Shown: positions 17,204-26,066 of the stretch, piece by piece
Layout: every line of letters starts with the position of its first letter
Numbering within the stretch: position 1 is the first letter of the stretch
Assembly: GCF_038005985.1 (NCBI RefSeq)
Contig: NZ_JBBOUI010000001.1
Coordinates: 1,136,001 to 1,200,000, forward strand
Direction of reading: 5' to 3'
DNA: 64,000 bases
Source of the DNA: Solibacillus sp. FSL R7-0682
GTDB lineage: Bacteria > Bacillota > Bacilli > Bacillales_A > Planococcaceae
The notes under the pieces: model-generated
Told to the model about the DNA's origin: nothing
The model's database searches: none
Seen by the model: the letters and a program-made list of their open reading frames with translations, nothing else
Translations under genes and position numbers: made by a program

Positions 17204-19570
17204 ATGATCGAAAAACGAGCATTGAAAACACTAGAATTTGATAAAGTACGTGAACAAGTTTCTGCGTTTTGTACGAATTCAATTGGTAAGCAAGCTATTG
17301 ACGAATTAGTGCCTGAAACGAATTTTGAAACTGTTGTTGAGTTGTTAGAGGAAATGGATGAAGGCTTAGCTATTTTACGTGTGAAAGGTAATGTGCCAAT
17401 GGGCGGCATTTTCGATGTTCGTCCCCATGCACGCCGCTCACAAATTGGCGGGATGTTAAGCCCGATGGAGTTAATGGAAATTGCGAGTACGATTCGTGCG
17501 AGCCGTATTTTACGTAATTTTATCGAGGATATCGAAGCAGAAAATACAATCGAAATTCCCCATTTTATCGAGCGTAAAGAGCAAATGCCTGTATTAACAG
17601 CGCTTCAGCATGAAATTAACGACTGTATTGATGATAATGGTGCGGTATTAGACTCTGCTAGTCCAGCGCTTCGCTCAATTCGCCAATCGTTACGCTCGGA
17701 AGAATCAAAGGTGCGTCAAAAATTAGAAAGCTTAACGCGCGGATCAAATGCGTCAAAGATGCTTTCTGATTCCATTATTACGATTCGTAATGACCGTTTC
17801 GTTATTCCCGTAAAGCAGGAATACCGTTCGCATTACGGTGGAATTGTGCATGATCAATCGGCATCTGGCCAAACATTATTCATTGAGCCAGAATCAGTTA
17901 TTCAATCAAATAACGAAGTTCAGCGCTTAAAAGTGAAGGAAAAAGCTGAAATTGACCGTATTTTAGCCGAACTTACAGCAAAGGTTGCAGAGGTAGGGCA
18001 TGATTTATTTGTACTTGTCCAATTACTTGGTGAAATCGATGTTATTTTAGCAAAAGGGAAATACGGACAAGCCAACAAATGTACAATGCCGAAAATGAAT
18101 AATGAAGGCTTCACACGTTTAGTACGTGCCCGTCATCCACTATTGCCAATTGAAGAAGCAGTGGCAAATACGATCGAGTTTGGCCGAGATATTACGGCGA
18201 TTGTTATTACGGGACCGAATACAGGTGGTAAAACGGTAACATTAAAGACGGTAGGACTTTGTACGTTAATGGCACAATGTGGTTTACCAGTACCCGCTTT
18301 GGATGGCTCAGAGCTTGCTGTATTTGAAAAAATTTTCGCCGATATTGGCGATGAGCAATCAATTGAACAATCCTTATCAACTTTCTCTTCACATATGGTG
18401 AACATTGTAGATATTTTAAGCAAATTTGACGAGCACTCTCTTGTCCTTTTCGATGAGCTTGGAGCAGGGACAGACCCACAAGAAGGTGCTGCTTTAGCTA
18501 TATCGATTTTAGATGAAGTAGTTGGTAAAGGTGCACGCGTTATGGCAACAACCCACTACCCAGAGTTAAAAGCTTACGGCTATAACCGTCCTTCCGTAGT
18601 GAATGCAAGTGTTGAATTTGATATTGAAACATTAAGCCCAACGTACCGACTCTTAATCGGTGTTCCTGGTCGATCAAATGCCTTTGAAATTTCAAAGCGT
18701 CTCGGTTTAAATACAGACGTTATTGAACGGGCAAAGTCATTTACAGGTACAGATCGTCATGAGGTTGAGTCGATGATTGCCTCATTAGAAGAAAGTCGAT
18801 TACGTTCAGAACGTGAAGCAGATGAAGCCCATGCATTACTAGAAGATGCTCAAGGGATTCGTGCTCAGCTAGAGGAGCGTTTACGCACATACGATGAAAA
18901 GAAAGAAAGCTTAGAGAAAAAGGCAAAAGAGAAGGCGCGTAAAATTGTGGATGAGGCGAAAAAAGAAGCCGAAAAAATAATTACAGAATTACGTGAGATG
19001 AAAGAAAATGCCGCATCAAACGTTAAGGAGCATGAGCTAATTGATGCGAAAAAGCGCTTAGAAGAAGCTGCGCCAATTGAAAATAAAGTATTACAAAAAG
19101 CAGTAGCTGCCCGTGAGCGTAAACAAAACCTCCAAGTAGGAGACGAAGTTAAAGTATTAAGCTACGGCCAAAAAGGAACAATTCTTCAAAAAGTAGCTGG
19201 CGAAGAATGGGTTGTTCAAATTGGTATTTTGAAAATGAAGCTACCAGAAAGTGATTTAGAATACATTAAGCCTGAAAAAGAAAAAGCTACACGCACAATG
19301 ATGAATGTAAAAAATCGCAATAGTCATGTGAAATTAGAGCTTGATTTACGAGGAGAACGTTACGAGGATGCGCTTCTTCGTACAGAGAAATATTTAGATG
19401 ATGCGCTTTTAGCAAATTACCCGCGTGTCTCGATTATCCATGGTAAAGGAACAGGTGCTTTACGCCAAGGGATTCAAAGCTACTTGAAAAATCATAAGCG
19501 TGTAAAAACATTCCGCTACGGTGAAGCGGGCGAGGGTGGCTTTGGTGTAACCGTTGTCGAGTTAAAATAA
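17204..19570 (+). CDS. mutS2: Endonuclease MutS2 (RqcU)
   Basis: 788 residues. No MutS mismatch-recognition domain is present. Core and clamp helices are followed by the ATPase with Walker A 'GPNTGGKTVTLKTVG', Walker B 'LVLFDELGAGTDPQEGA' and 'TTHYPELKAY'. A long coiled coil (about 510-630) leads to a C-terminal Smr domain ('LDLRGERYEDAL', 'IIHGKGTGALRQGI'). The Firmicute protein senses collided ribosomes and splits them for quality control, and was earlier linked to limiting recombination. AGGAGGTG precedes the ATG. Confidence 0.95.
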   Translation: MIEKRALKTLEFDKVREQVSAFCTNSIGKQAIDELVPETNFETVVELLEEMDEGLAILRVKGNVPMGGIFDVRPHARRSQIGGMLSPMELMEIASTIRASRILRNFIEDIEAENTIEIPHFIERKEQMPVLTALQHEINDCIDDNGAVLDSASPALRSIRQSLRSEESKVRQKLESLTRGSNASKMLSDSIITIRNDRFVIPVKQEYRSHYGGIVHDQSASGQTLFIEPESVIQSNNEVQRLKVKEKAEIDRILAELTAKVAEVGHDLFVLVQLLGEIDVILAKGKYGQANKCTMPKMNNEGFTRLVRARHPLLPIEEAVANTIEFGRDITAIVITGPNTGGKTVTLKTVGLCTLMAQCGLPVPALDGSELAVFEKIFADIGDEQSIEQSLSTFSSHMVNIVDILSKFDEHSLVLFDELGAGTDPQEGAALAISILDEVVGKGARVMATTHYPELKAYGYNRPSVVNASVEFDIETLSPTYRLLIGVPGRSNAFEISKRLGLNTDVIERAKSFTGTDRHEVESMIASLEESRLRSEREADEAHALLEDAQGIRAQLEERLRTYDEKKESLEKKAKEKARKIVDEAKKEAEKIITELREMKENAASNVKEHELIDAKKRLEEAAPIENKVLQKAVAARERKQNLQVGDEVKVLSYGQKGTILQKVAGEEWVVQIGILKMKLPESDLEYIKPEKEKATRTMMNVKNRNSHVKLELDLRGERYEDALLRTEKYLDDALLANYPRVSIIHGKGTGALRQGIQSYLKNHKRVKTFRYGEAGEGGFGVTVVELK

Positions 19571-19638
19571 CGCTTGCTCCTTATAAAAAAATCGCTAATA
19601 TTAAAGATAGAAAAGTAACTTAGAGGGAGTTGAATGGA

Positions 19639-20055
19639 TTGCAGCTAAGTTCAAGCTTTTGGCGCCATCCGCTCGTTGAAACAGCTGGCTATTTTAGCGT
19701 TGTTGTCCTATGCTTGTTTGTTGCGATGATTCTATTTGAAATCGTTACAAAATATAAAAATTGGGAAGAGATAAAAAATGGAAATGTTGCAGTAGCACTT
19801 GCAACAGGCGGAAAAATTATGGGGATTTGTAATATTTTCCGCTATTCAATTGAGCAGCATACATCATTTGTTGAGATGGTAGGCTGGGGATTATTCGGAT
19901 TTATGTTACTAATTTTTGCCTATTTATTATTTGAATTTTTAACGCCTAAGTTTAATGTGGACGAAGAAATTGCAGCAGACAATCGTTCGGTTGGCTTTAT
20001 CTCATTCACGATTTCAGTCGGTTTGTCATTCGTAATTGGTGCTAGTATATCCTAG
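19639..20055 (+). CDS. yshE: DUF350 membrane protein (YshE-like)
   Basis: 138 residues with four membrane segments and the DUF350 signature ('NVAVALATGGKIMGICNIFR', 'GASIS' at the end). It follows mutS2 exactly as yshE does in B. subtilis. Function unknown. TTG at 19639 is preferred: GAGGGAG (19623-19629) is 9 nt upstream, while the earlier TTG at 19630 touches the RBS. A 26-codon membrane peptide gene follows 10 bp downstream. Confidence 0.75.
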   Translation: MQLSSSFWRHPLVETAGYFSVVVLCLFVAMILFEIVTKYKNWEEIKNGNVAVALATGGKIMGICNIFRYSIEQHTSFVEMVGWGLFGFMLLIFAYLLFEFLTPKFNVDEEIAADNRSVGFISFTISVGLSFVIGASIS

Positions 20056-20065
20056 GAGAAAAAAG

Positions 20066-20146
20066 ATGGAAACATTGTCTAAAATTTTAATTGTTGTCTG
20101 TTTATTATTCCTAGCAGTAGGAATCTATTATATGTTTACAGTTTAA
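20066..20146 (+). CDS. 26-residue single-pass membrane peptide
   Basis: ATG at 20066 is preceded by TAGGAG (20053-20058) at 7 nt. The peptide METLSKILIV... has one hydrophobic stretch of about 18 residues and ends ...IYYMFTV. It lies 10 bp after yshE and before the operon terminator, so it is probably translated with it. No family is recognised. The strong RBS and operon position argue that it is real. Confidence 0.5.
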   Translation: METLSKILIVVCLLFLAVGIYYMFTV

Positions 20147-20167
20147 ACTTTCATTAATCCATACAAG

Positions 20168-20205
20168 AGCAGGTAAGCTAAAGAAACTTAGTTTACTTGC
20201 TTTTT
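20168..20205 (+). terminator. rho-independent terminator of the polX-mutS2-yshE operon
   Basis: Imperfect stem AGCAgGTAAgCTAA / TTAGtTTACtTGCT followed by TTTTT, 21 bp past the small peptide gene. Confidence 0.7.
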
Positions 20206-20401
20206 GTTTTAAAAAAATGTACTAGATTTCAAATTCATTTAAGAAAATTTTTAACAACAAAACTTTTGTGGAAAAATATATTTTAATAACAATAGAATCA
20301 ATTTAAAGGGAAATGGAATAGGAATATTATAAAAGTCATAATATTATTTTGAGTAAATAAATGCATAAGCGAGAAAATAACTAAAAATTCGATTAAATAG
20401 T

Positions 20402-20430
20402 TTGAAAGAATTACCTTTTTTAATTATAAT
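20402..20430 (+). promoter_or_regulatory. sigma-A promoter of the long-chain acyl-CoA ligase gene
   Basis: TTGAAA (20402-20407), a 17-bp spacer and TATAAT (20425-20430), 38 bp before the start codon. The 320-bp spacer upstream of the gene is otherwise AT-rich without a gene. I see no copy of the FadR-type palindrome found at 22215. Confidence 0.7.
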
Positions 20431-20468
20431 GATTAAAAAGTAAGAGCTTTCACAAAGGGGGAATTATT

Positions 20469-22163
20469 ATGAGTGAAAAGGTTTGGTTATCGAGTTATCC
20501 GGAAGAAATTCCACATACGTTGGATATTCCGGCAATACCTGTACAGCAATTTTTAACACAGGCATACGAAGAAGTACCAAACAAAATTGGCTTGCATTTT
20601 ATGGGGAAGGAAATGACATACAAGGAATTGTATGAATCAGCAATGAAGTTTGCTAATTATCTGCGTTCTCTAGGGGTGGAGAAGGGCGATCGAGTAGCAA
20701 TTATGTTACCAAACTGTCCACAAGCGGTAATTGCATACTATGGTACGATGTATGCAGGCGGTATTGTCGTTCAAACGAACCCACTTTATACAGAACGTGA
20801 GCTTCAATATCAAATGGCGGATTCTGGTGCAAAAGTAATCTTAGTCATGGACATTTTGTATCCGCGTACAATGAAAATAATTAAAGAAACGAGTTTAGAA
20901 AATGTTATCGTTACGGGAATTAAAGACTATTTACCATTCCCTAAAAATTTAGTGTATCCATTTATTCAAAAGAAGCAGTATGGCTTCAGTGTAAAAGTGG
21001 AGCATAGCGGAACAAATCATCTGTTTACTGAAATAATGAAATCTGCTTCTACAAGCCCAATTGAGGTAGACTTTGATTTTGAAGAGGATTTAGCATTATT
21101 ACAATACACAGGTGGTACGACAGGATTCCCAAAAGGCGTAATGCTAACTCATAAAAACCTCATTTCAAATACAACTATGTGTGATGCATGGATGTATCGT
21201 TGTAACAAGCGAGAGGAAACGATTTTAGGTATTTTGCCATTCTTCCACGTATATGGAATGACGACTGTATTAATTTTATCAGTGATGCAACAGGGGAAAA
21301 TGGTGTTATTACCGAAATTTGATGCTGAGCAAGCATTGAAAACAATCGACAAACAAAAGCCGACATTATTCCCAGGGGCACCAACTATGTATATCGGATT
21401 ATTAAATCATCCAGACCTTTCTAAATATGACCTCTCTTCAATAAAAGCATGCTTAAGTGGCTCAGCACCACTTCCATTAGAAGTTCAAGAAAGCTTTGAA
21501 AAAATTTCTGGTGGCCGTGTCGTAGAAGGCTATGGTTTAACTGAAACGTCTCCAGTAACGCATGCAAACCCAATTTGGGAAAATCGTATCAATGGTTCAA
21601 TTGGTTTACCATGGCCAAATACAGATTCTGTAATTTTACGGTCAGGTGAAGCCGAAATTTTACCTCCGGGTGAAATTGGGGAAATTGCAATTAAAGGTCC
21701 GCAAGTAATGAAAGGCTACTGGAACCGTCCTGAAGACACAGCAATGACTTTCAATGATGGCTGGTTCTTAACAGGAGACTTAGGCTATATGGATGAAAAA
21801 GGTTATTTCTATGTAGTTGATCGTAAAAAGGATATGATTATTGCAGGTGGCTTTAATATTTATCCACGTGAAGTAGAAGAAATTTTATACGAGCATGAAG
21901 CCGTTCAGGAATGTGTTGTAGCTGGTATTCCAGATCCATATCGTGGGGAGACGGTGAAGGCATACATTGTTCTTAAAGAAGGTAAATCAGTAACTGAAAA
22001 AGAGTTAAATGAATTTTGCCGTAAAAATTTAGCTGCATATAAAGTGCCGCGCTTCTATGAGTTCCGTAATGAGCTACCAAAAACAGCTGTAGGAAAGATT
22101 TTACGTCGAACACTTGTTGACGAAGAGAAGCAAAAGATTGCAGAGCAACCAGCGGCAAAATAA
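20469..22163 (+). CDS. lcfA: Long-chain fatty acid-CoA ligase
   Basis: 564-residue AMP-forming acyl-CoA synthetase. ATP-binding P-loop 'YTGGTTGFPKGVMLTH', 'GYGLTETSPV' (A4/A5), 'GDLGYMDEKGYFYVVDRKKD' (A7/A8 hinge), and the catalytic Lys near the end in 'PKTAVGKILRR'. It activates fatty acids to acyl-CoA for beta-oxidation at the membrane face of the cytoplasm. First gene of lcfA-fadR-fadB-etfB-etfA, the order of the B. subtilis lcfA operon. AAGGGGG lies before the ATG. Confidence 0.92.
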   Translation: MSEKVWLSSYPEEIPHTLDIPAIPVQQFLTQAYEEVPNKIGLHFMGKEMTYKELYESAMKFANYLRSLGVEKGDRVAIMLPNCPQAVIAYYGTMYAGGIVVQTNPLYTERELQYQMADSGAKVILVMDILYPRTMKIIKETSLENVIVTGIKDYLPFPKNLVYPFIQKKQYGFSVKVEHSGTNHLFTEIMKSASTSPIEVDFDFEEDLALLQYTGGTTGFPKGVMLTHKNLISNTTMCDAWMYRCNKREETILGILPFFHVYGMTTVLILSVMQQGKMVLLPKFDAEQALKTIDKQKPTLFPGAPTMYIGLLNHPDLSKYDLSSIKACLSGSAPLPLEVQESFEKISGGRVVEGYGLTETSPVTHANPIWENRINGSIGLPWPNTDSVILRSGEAEILPPGEIGEIAIKGPQVMKGYWNRPEDTAMTFNDGWFLTGDLGYMDEKGYFYVVDRKKDMIIAGGFNIYPREVEEILYEHEAVQECVVAGIPDPYRGETVKAYIVLKEGKSVTEKELNEFCRKNLAAYKVPRFYEFRNELPKTAVGKILRRTLVDEEKQKIAEQPAAK

Positions 22164-22178
22164 TATGGTAGTAAACTA

Positions 22179-22205
22179 TTGACAGAATGTTTTACAAATT
22201 ATAAT
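22179..22205 (+). promoter_or_regulatory. Putative fadR promoter
   Basis: TTGACA (22179-22184) and TATAAT (22200-22205). The spacer is 15 bp, shorter than ideal. The start point would fall at the edge of the FadR-type palindrome at 22215-22232. Confidence 0.5.
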
Positions 22206-22214
22206 ATGAAAATA

Positions 22215-22232
22215 TGAATGAATGGTCATTCA
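22215..22232. promoter_or_regulatory. FadR operator
   Basis: TGAATGA-ATGG-TCATTCA, a perfect 7-4-7 inverted repeat. It fits the 18-bp FadR site of B. subtilis (TGAATGA-N4-TCATTCA, from memory). It lies just after the fadR promoter and 31 bp before the fadR start, implying autoregulation and acyl-CoA-relieved control of fadR-fadB-etfBA. Confidence 0.8.
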
Positions 22233-22262
22233 TGTTTTCATATTTTTTTGGTGGTGAACAGC

Positions 22263-22844
22263 TTGAAACGAAATAAACCCAAGTATATGCAAATAGTAGA
22301 TGCTGCAGTCATTGCAATAGCAGAAAATGGCTATCATCAAGCCCAAGTTTCTAAAATTGCCAAACAGGCTGGAGTAGCTGATGGGACAATCTATTTATAT
22401 TTTAAAAACAAAGAAGATATTTTAATTTCCGTATTCCAGGAAAAAATGGGTATTTTCGTAGAGAATTTACAGGATATAATTAAAAGTGGAGAAACTTCTT
22501 CCGAAAAGCTCAGTCGAATGATTGAAAATCATTTCCAAGTTTTATCGAGTGATCGCCATTTAGCTACAGTAACTCAATTGGAGTTAAGACAGTCGAATAA
22601 AGAAATTAGATTGAAGATTAATACTATTTTAAAAGAGTACTTAGTATTACTCGATCAAATTTTAATCGAAGGTATGTTAAATGGAGAGTTTAATCAAGCA
22701 ATGGATGTTCGTATTGCTCGTCAAATGGTCTTTGGAACAATCGATGAAATTACGACAACATGGGTAATGAATGAATATCGATATGACTTAATGGAACAAG
22801 CTCCAAAAGTTAAACAATTAATATTAAATGCAATTAAAGCATAA
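22263..22844 (+). CDS. fadR: Fatty-acid degradation regulator FadR (TetR family)
   Basis: 193 residues, closely matching B. subtilis FadR (YsiA): '[12 protein letters not shown]', '[20 protein letters not shown]', '[14 protein letters not shown]', '[10 protein letters not shown]', '[16 protein letters not shown]'. It represses fatty-acid degradation genes and is released by long-chain acyl-CoA. The start is TTG at 22263 behind GGTGGTG; an in-frame ATG at 22218 lies inside the operator and would add an unrelated N-terminus. Confidence 0.92.
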   Translation: MKRNKPKYMQIVDAAVIAIAENGYHQAQVSKIAKQAGVADGTIYLYFKNKEDILISVFQEKMGIFVENLQDIIKSGETSSEKLSRMIENHFQVLSSDRHLATVTQLELRQSNKEIRLKINTILKEYLVLLDQILIEGMLNGEFNQAMDVRIARQMVFGTIDEITTTWVMNEYRYDLMEQAPKVKQLILNAIKA

Positions 22845-22861
22845 AAAGGGGATGTGGGGAA

Positions 22862-23635
22862 ATGGAGTTTCTTAGTTGGACAGTAGAAGAAGGCGTAGCA
22901 ATCGCTACGATTTCGAGACCACCAGCAAATGCGTTATCACAAGGTTTAATTCAGGATGTCAATGCATTGTTAGACGCGGTTGAGCAAGATGAATCGGTTC
23001 GCGTAATCGTTATTCATGGAGAAGGCCGTTTCTTCTCAGCAGGCGCTGATATTAAAGAGTTTACTAGTGTAGCATCAGGTGAAGAGTTTGCAGGGCTAGC
23101 GAAAAACGGTCAAGTTGTTTTCGAACGATTAGAAACGTATTCTAAGCCAATTATTGCAGCAATTCACGGAGCGGCCCTAGGTGGTGGATTAGAGCTTGCG
23201 ATGGGATGTCATATACGTTTCGTTACTGAAACAGCAAAGCTCGGCTTACCAGAGTTATCGTTAGGAATTATTCCTGGTTTTGCAGGGACTCAGCGTTTAC
23301 CACGTTATGTAGGTGTTGCAAAAGCAGCGGAAATGATGTTCACAAGTGATCCGATTTCAGGGGTGGAAGCGGTTCAGTGGGGATTAGCAAACAAAGCGTT
23401 CACAGATGAAGAGCTATTACCGAAAACGCTTGAAATCGCGAAGAAAATTGCGAAGAAGTCTCCGATCGCATTAAAAGCAGCAATTCAAATGCTGAATTAT
23501 TCTAAGACACCATCATTTTATGAAGGTGTAGAAGCAGAGGCAGCGAGCTTTGGTGAAGTATTTGTATCAGGCGATGCAAAAGAAGGTATCCAAGCATTTA
23601 TTGAAAAACGTGAACCAATTTTTACAGGTAAATAA
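22862..23635 (+). CDS. fadB: Enoyl-CoA hydratase
   Basis: 257-residue crotonase. Oxyanion-hole glycines in '[10 protein letters not shown]' and '[18 protein letters not shown]', and catalytic glutamates in '[20 protein letters not shown]'. It hydrates 2-enoyl-CoA in beta-oxidation. It sits between fadR and etfB as in B. subtilis, 17 bp after fadR, with GGGGATGTGGGG as RBS region. The symbol follows the B. subtilis fadB of this operon, not the large E. coli FadB. Confidence 0.88.
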   Translation: MEFLSWTVEEGVAIATISRPPANALSQGLIQDVNALLDAVEQDESVRVIVIHGEGRFFSAGADIKEFTSVASGEEFAGLAKNGQVVFERLETYSKPIIAAIHGAALGGGLELAMGCHIRFVTETAKLGLPELSLGIIPGFAGTQRLPRYVGVAKAAEMMFTSDPISGVEAVQWGLANKAFTDEELLPKTLEIAKKIAKKSPIALKAAIQMLNYSKTPSFYEGVEAEAASFGEVFVSGDAKEGIQAFIEKREPIFTGK

Positions 23636-23694
23636 TATATCGCTATTTACCTGTAAATGAGGAATAAATTAAAAGCTTTTAGGAGGTCTAGATA

Positions 23695-24468
23695 ATGAAT
23701 ATTTTTGTATTAGTAAAACGTACTTTTGACACAGAAGAAAAAATCGTTGTAGCAAACGGTAAAATTCAAGAAGATGGTGCAGAGTTTATCATCAATCCAT
23801 ATGATGAGTACGCAATTGAGGAAGCGATTCAAAAGCGTGATGCATTAGGCGGTAAAGTAACAGTTGTAACAATCGGTGGCGAAGATGCAGAAAAGCAATT
23901 ACGTACAGCATTAGCAATGGGCGCTGATGAAGCAGTTTTAATTAATACAGAAGATGATTTAGATGAATTAGATCAATATTCAGCAGCTTATATTTTAGCT
24001 GAATATTTAAAAGACAAAGAAGCAGATTTAATTTTAGCAGGTAACGTTGCAATTGATGGTGGTTCTGGTCAAGTAGGTCCTCGTTTAGCGGATTTACTAG
24101 GCATCAACTACGTAACAACAATTACAAGCCTTGAAATTGACGGAACGAATGTGAAAATCGTTCGTGATATCGAAGGTGATTCTGAAATTTTAGAAACATC
24201 TTTACCATTACTAGTAACAGCACAACAAGGGTTAAACGAACCACGTTACCCATCTTTACCAGGGATCATGAAGGCGAAAAAGAAACCACTTGAAGAGCTT
24301 GAGTTAGATGATTTAGACATTGATGAAGATGATGTTGAAGTAAAAGTAGAAACTGTAGAAATTTACTTACCACCACAAAAAGCAGCTGGACGTATTTTAG
24401 AAGGTGACCTTTCTGCACAGGTAAAAGAATTAGTTAACTTATTGCACAACGAAGCAAAAGTAGTTTAA
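23695..24468 (+). CDS. etfB: Electron transfer flavoprotein beta subunit
   Basis: 257 residues: 'FVLVKRTFDTEEKIVV' at the N-terminus, the AMP-binding 'GGEDAEKQLRTALAMGADEA', and the EtfB signature near 'QQGLNEPRYPSLPGIMKAKK', which is the recognition loop for dehydrogenases. With EtfA it carries electrons from acyl-CoA dehydrogenase to the quinone pool. AGGAGGT lies before the ATG. Confidence 0.94.
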   Translation: MNIFVLVKRTFDTEEKIVVANGKIQEDGAEFIINPYDEYAIEEAIQKRDALGGKVTVVTIGGEDAEKQLRTALAMGADEAVLINTEDDLDELDQYSAAYILAEYLKDKEADLILAGNVAIDGGSGQVGPRLADLLGINYVTTITSLEIDGTNVKIVRDIEGDSEILETSLPLLVTAQQGLNEPRYPSLPGIMKAKKKPLEELELDDLDIDEDDVEVKVETVEIYLPPQKAAGRILEGDLSAQVKELVNLLHNEAKVV

Positions 24469-24531
24469 TTTGAAAAATTCTACTCATTGAAAATGTTTAA
24501 TTTTACGAAGATGGTAATGGAGGGATAATTC

Positions 24532-25509
24532 ATGTCAAAGAAAGTTTTAGTGTTAGGTGAGGTTCGAGAAGGGAGCTTACGTAACGTTTCATTCGAAGCA
24601 ATCGCAGCAGGTACTCAAGTTGCTGACGGTGGTGAAGTAGTTGGTTTATTAGTAGGGGATTCAGTAGCGGGGTTAGCACCTGAATTAGTAGCCTACGGTG
24701 CAAGCCGTGTGATTACGGTAGAGCATCCACATTTAAAAACATATACTTCTGACGGCTTTAGCCAAGCGATTTTAGCAGTTATTGAACAAGAAAAGCCAGA
24801 AGCAATCGTATTTGGTCACACTTCATTAGGGAAAGATCTATCGCCAAAAGTAGCATCTCGTTTACAAGCAGGCTTAGTATCTGACGTTACTGAAATTGAA
24901 GGCGCTGGAGATGACACAGTATTTATTCGTCCAATCTACTCTGGTAAAGCATTTGAAAAAGTAAAAGTTAAAGAGGGTATTATTTTCGCAACAATTCGTC
25001 CAAACAATATTGCACCACTTGCTAAAGATGCAAGTCGTTCAGGTGATGTTTCAACTGTGACGGTGGACATTACAAACTTACGTACAATTATTAAAGAGGT
25101 TGTTCGTAAATCTACTGAAGGTGTCGATCTTTCAGAAGCGAAAGTTGTAGTTGCGGGCGGTCGTGGCGTAAAGTCTGAAGAGGGCTTTGAGCCATTAAAA
25201 GAGTTAGCTAACTTACTAGGCGGTGCTGTTGGTGCCTCACGTGGTGCATGTGATGCAGAATACTGCGATTACTCACTTCAAATTGGCCAAACAGGTAAAG
25301 TTGTAACGCCTGACTTATATATCGCAGCAGGTATTTCTGGAGCAATCCAACATCTAGCTGGTATGTCAAACTCAAAAGTAATCGTAGCAATTAATAAAGA
25401 TCCAGAAGCGAACATCTTTAAAGTAGCAGATTACGGTATTGTTGGTGACTTATTCGAAGTTGTGCCAATGTTAATTGAAGAATTCAAAGCGTTAAAAGTA
25501 AACGCTTAA
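24532..25509 (+). CDS. etfA: Electron transfer flavoprotein alpha subunit
   Basis: 325 residues. The C-terminal FAD domain carries 'VVAGGRGVKSEEGFEPLK', 'LGGAVGASRGACDAEYC', 'QIGQTGKVVTPDLYIAAGIS' and 'INKDPEANIFKVADYGIVGD', all diagnostic of EtfA. Last gene of the fatty-acid degradation operon, 63 bp after etfB, followed by a terminator. Confidence 0.95.
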   Translation: MSKKVLVLGEVREGSLRNVSFEAIAAGTQVADGGEVVGLLVGDSVAGLAPELVAYGASRVITVEHPHLKTYTSDGFSQAILAVIEQEKPEAIVFGHTSLGKDLSPKVASRLQAGLVSDVTEIEGAGDDTVFIRPIYSGKAFEKVKVKEGIIFATIRPNNIAPLAKDASRSGDVSTVTVDITNLRTIIKEVVRKSTEGVDLSEAKVVVAGGRGVKSEEGFEPLKELANLLGGAVGASRGACDAEYCDYSLQIGQTGKVVTPDLYIAAGISGAIQHLAGMSNSKVIVAINKDPEANIFKVADYGIVGDLFEVVPMLIEEFKALKVNA

Positions 25510-25519
25510 TCCATTCTTG

Positions 25520-25550
25520 ACCTCCTTGAACGATTTCGAGGAGGTTTTTT
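25520..25550 (+). terminator. rho-independent terminator of the lcfA-fadR-fadB-etfBA operon
   Basis: Stem ACCTCCT / AGGAGGT with a 10-11 nt loop and TTTTTT, 10 bp past etfA. Confidence 0.85.
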
Positions 25551-25650
25551 ATCTGGATGAAACTATCCATTTTGTAAGCATATTATTATTTTTAAATTGG
25601 CAAATCATGCTATACTACTAACAGATGTTATATAAGGAGGCTGTTTCAAT

Positions 25651-25965
25651 ATGGCAATTGTACACGGTACAGATCAAACATTCGCACAAGAAATTTCAAA
25701 TGGTGTAGCTTTAGTAGACTTCTGGGCAGCATGGTGTGGCCCATGTAAAATGATCGCTCCAGTTCTTGAAGAGTTAGATGCAGAAATCGGTAACGACGTT
25801 AAAATCGTAAAGGTTGATGTAGATAACAACCAAGCAACTGCTGCAGAATATCAAATTATGTCTATCCCATCATTATTATTATTCGTAGATGGTGAGTTAA
25901 AAGCAAAAACTGCTGGCTTCATGCCAAAAGAAGCGTTAATCGATTTCATTAACGACAACAAATAA
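25651..25965 (+). CDS. trxA: Thioredoxin
   Basis: 104 residues with the active site WCGPCK in 'DFWAAWCGPCKMIAPVLEEL', the cis-proline loop 'MSIPSLLLF' and the final helix 'KEALIDFIND'. General protein disulfide reductase. Strong RBS AAGGAGG. Own terminator; monocistronic. Confidence 0.96.
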   Translation: MAIVHGTDQTFAQEISNGVALVDFWAAWCGPCKMIAPVLEELDAEIGNDVKIVKVDVDNNQATAAEYQIMSIPSLLLFVDGELKAKTAGFMPKEALIDFINDNK

Positions 25966-25979
25966 TTTTTAAGAACGGA

Positions 25980-26013
25980 AGCCGTATATCTAATAAGATG
26001 TACGGCTTTTTTC
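25980..26013 (+). terminator. rho-independent terminator of trxA
   Basis: AGCCGTA / TACGGCT with an inner ATCT / AGAT helix and TTTTTT, 15 bp past the stop. Confidence 0.85.
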
Positions 26014-26066
26014 TATGCTTAAAATAAGATAAACTAAAATGGAATGTCAGAATAAAAGGTGATTTA

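Noticed and set aside
22218-22262. Extended N-terminus of FadR
   Set aside because: The ATG lies within the FadR operator and the added residues match nothing; TTG at 22263 has an RBS and starts the known FadR sequence.
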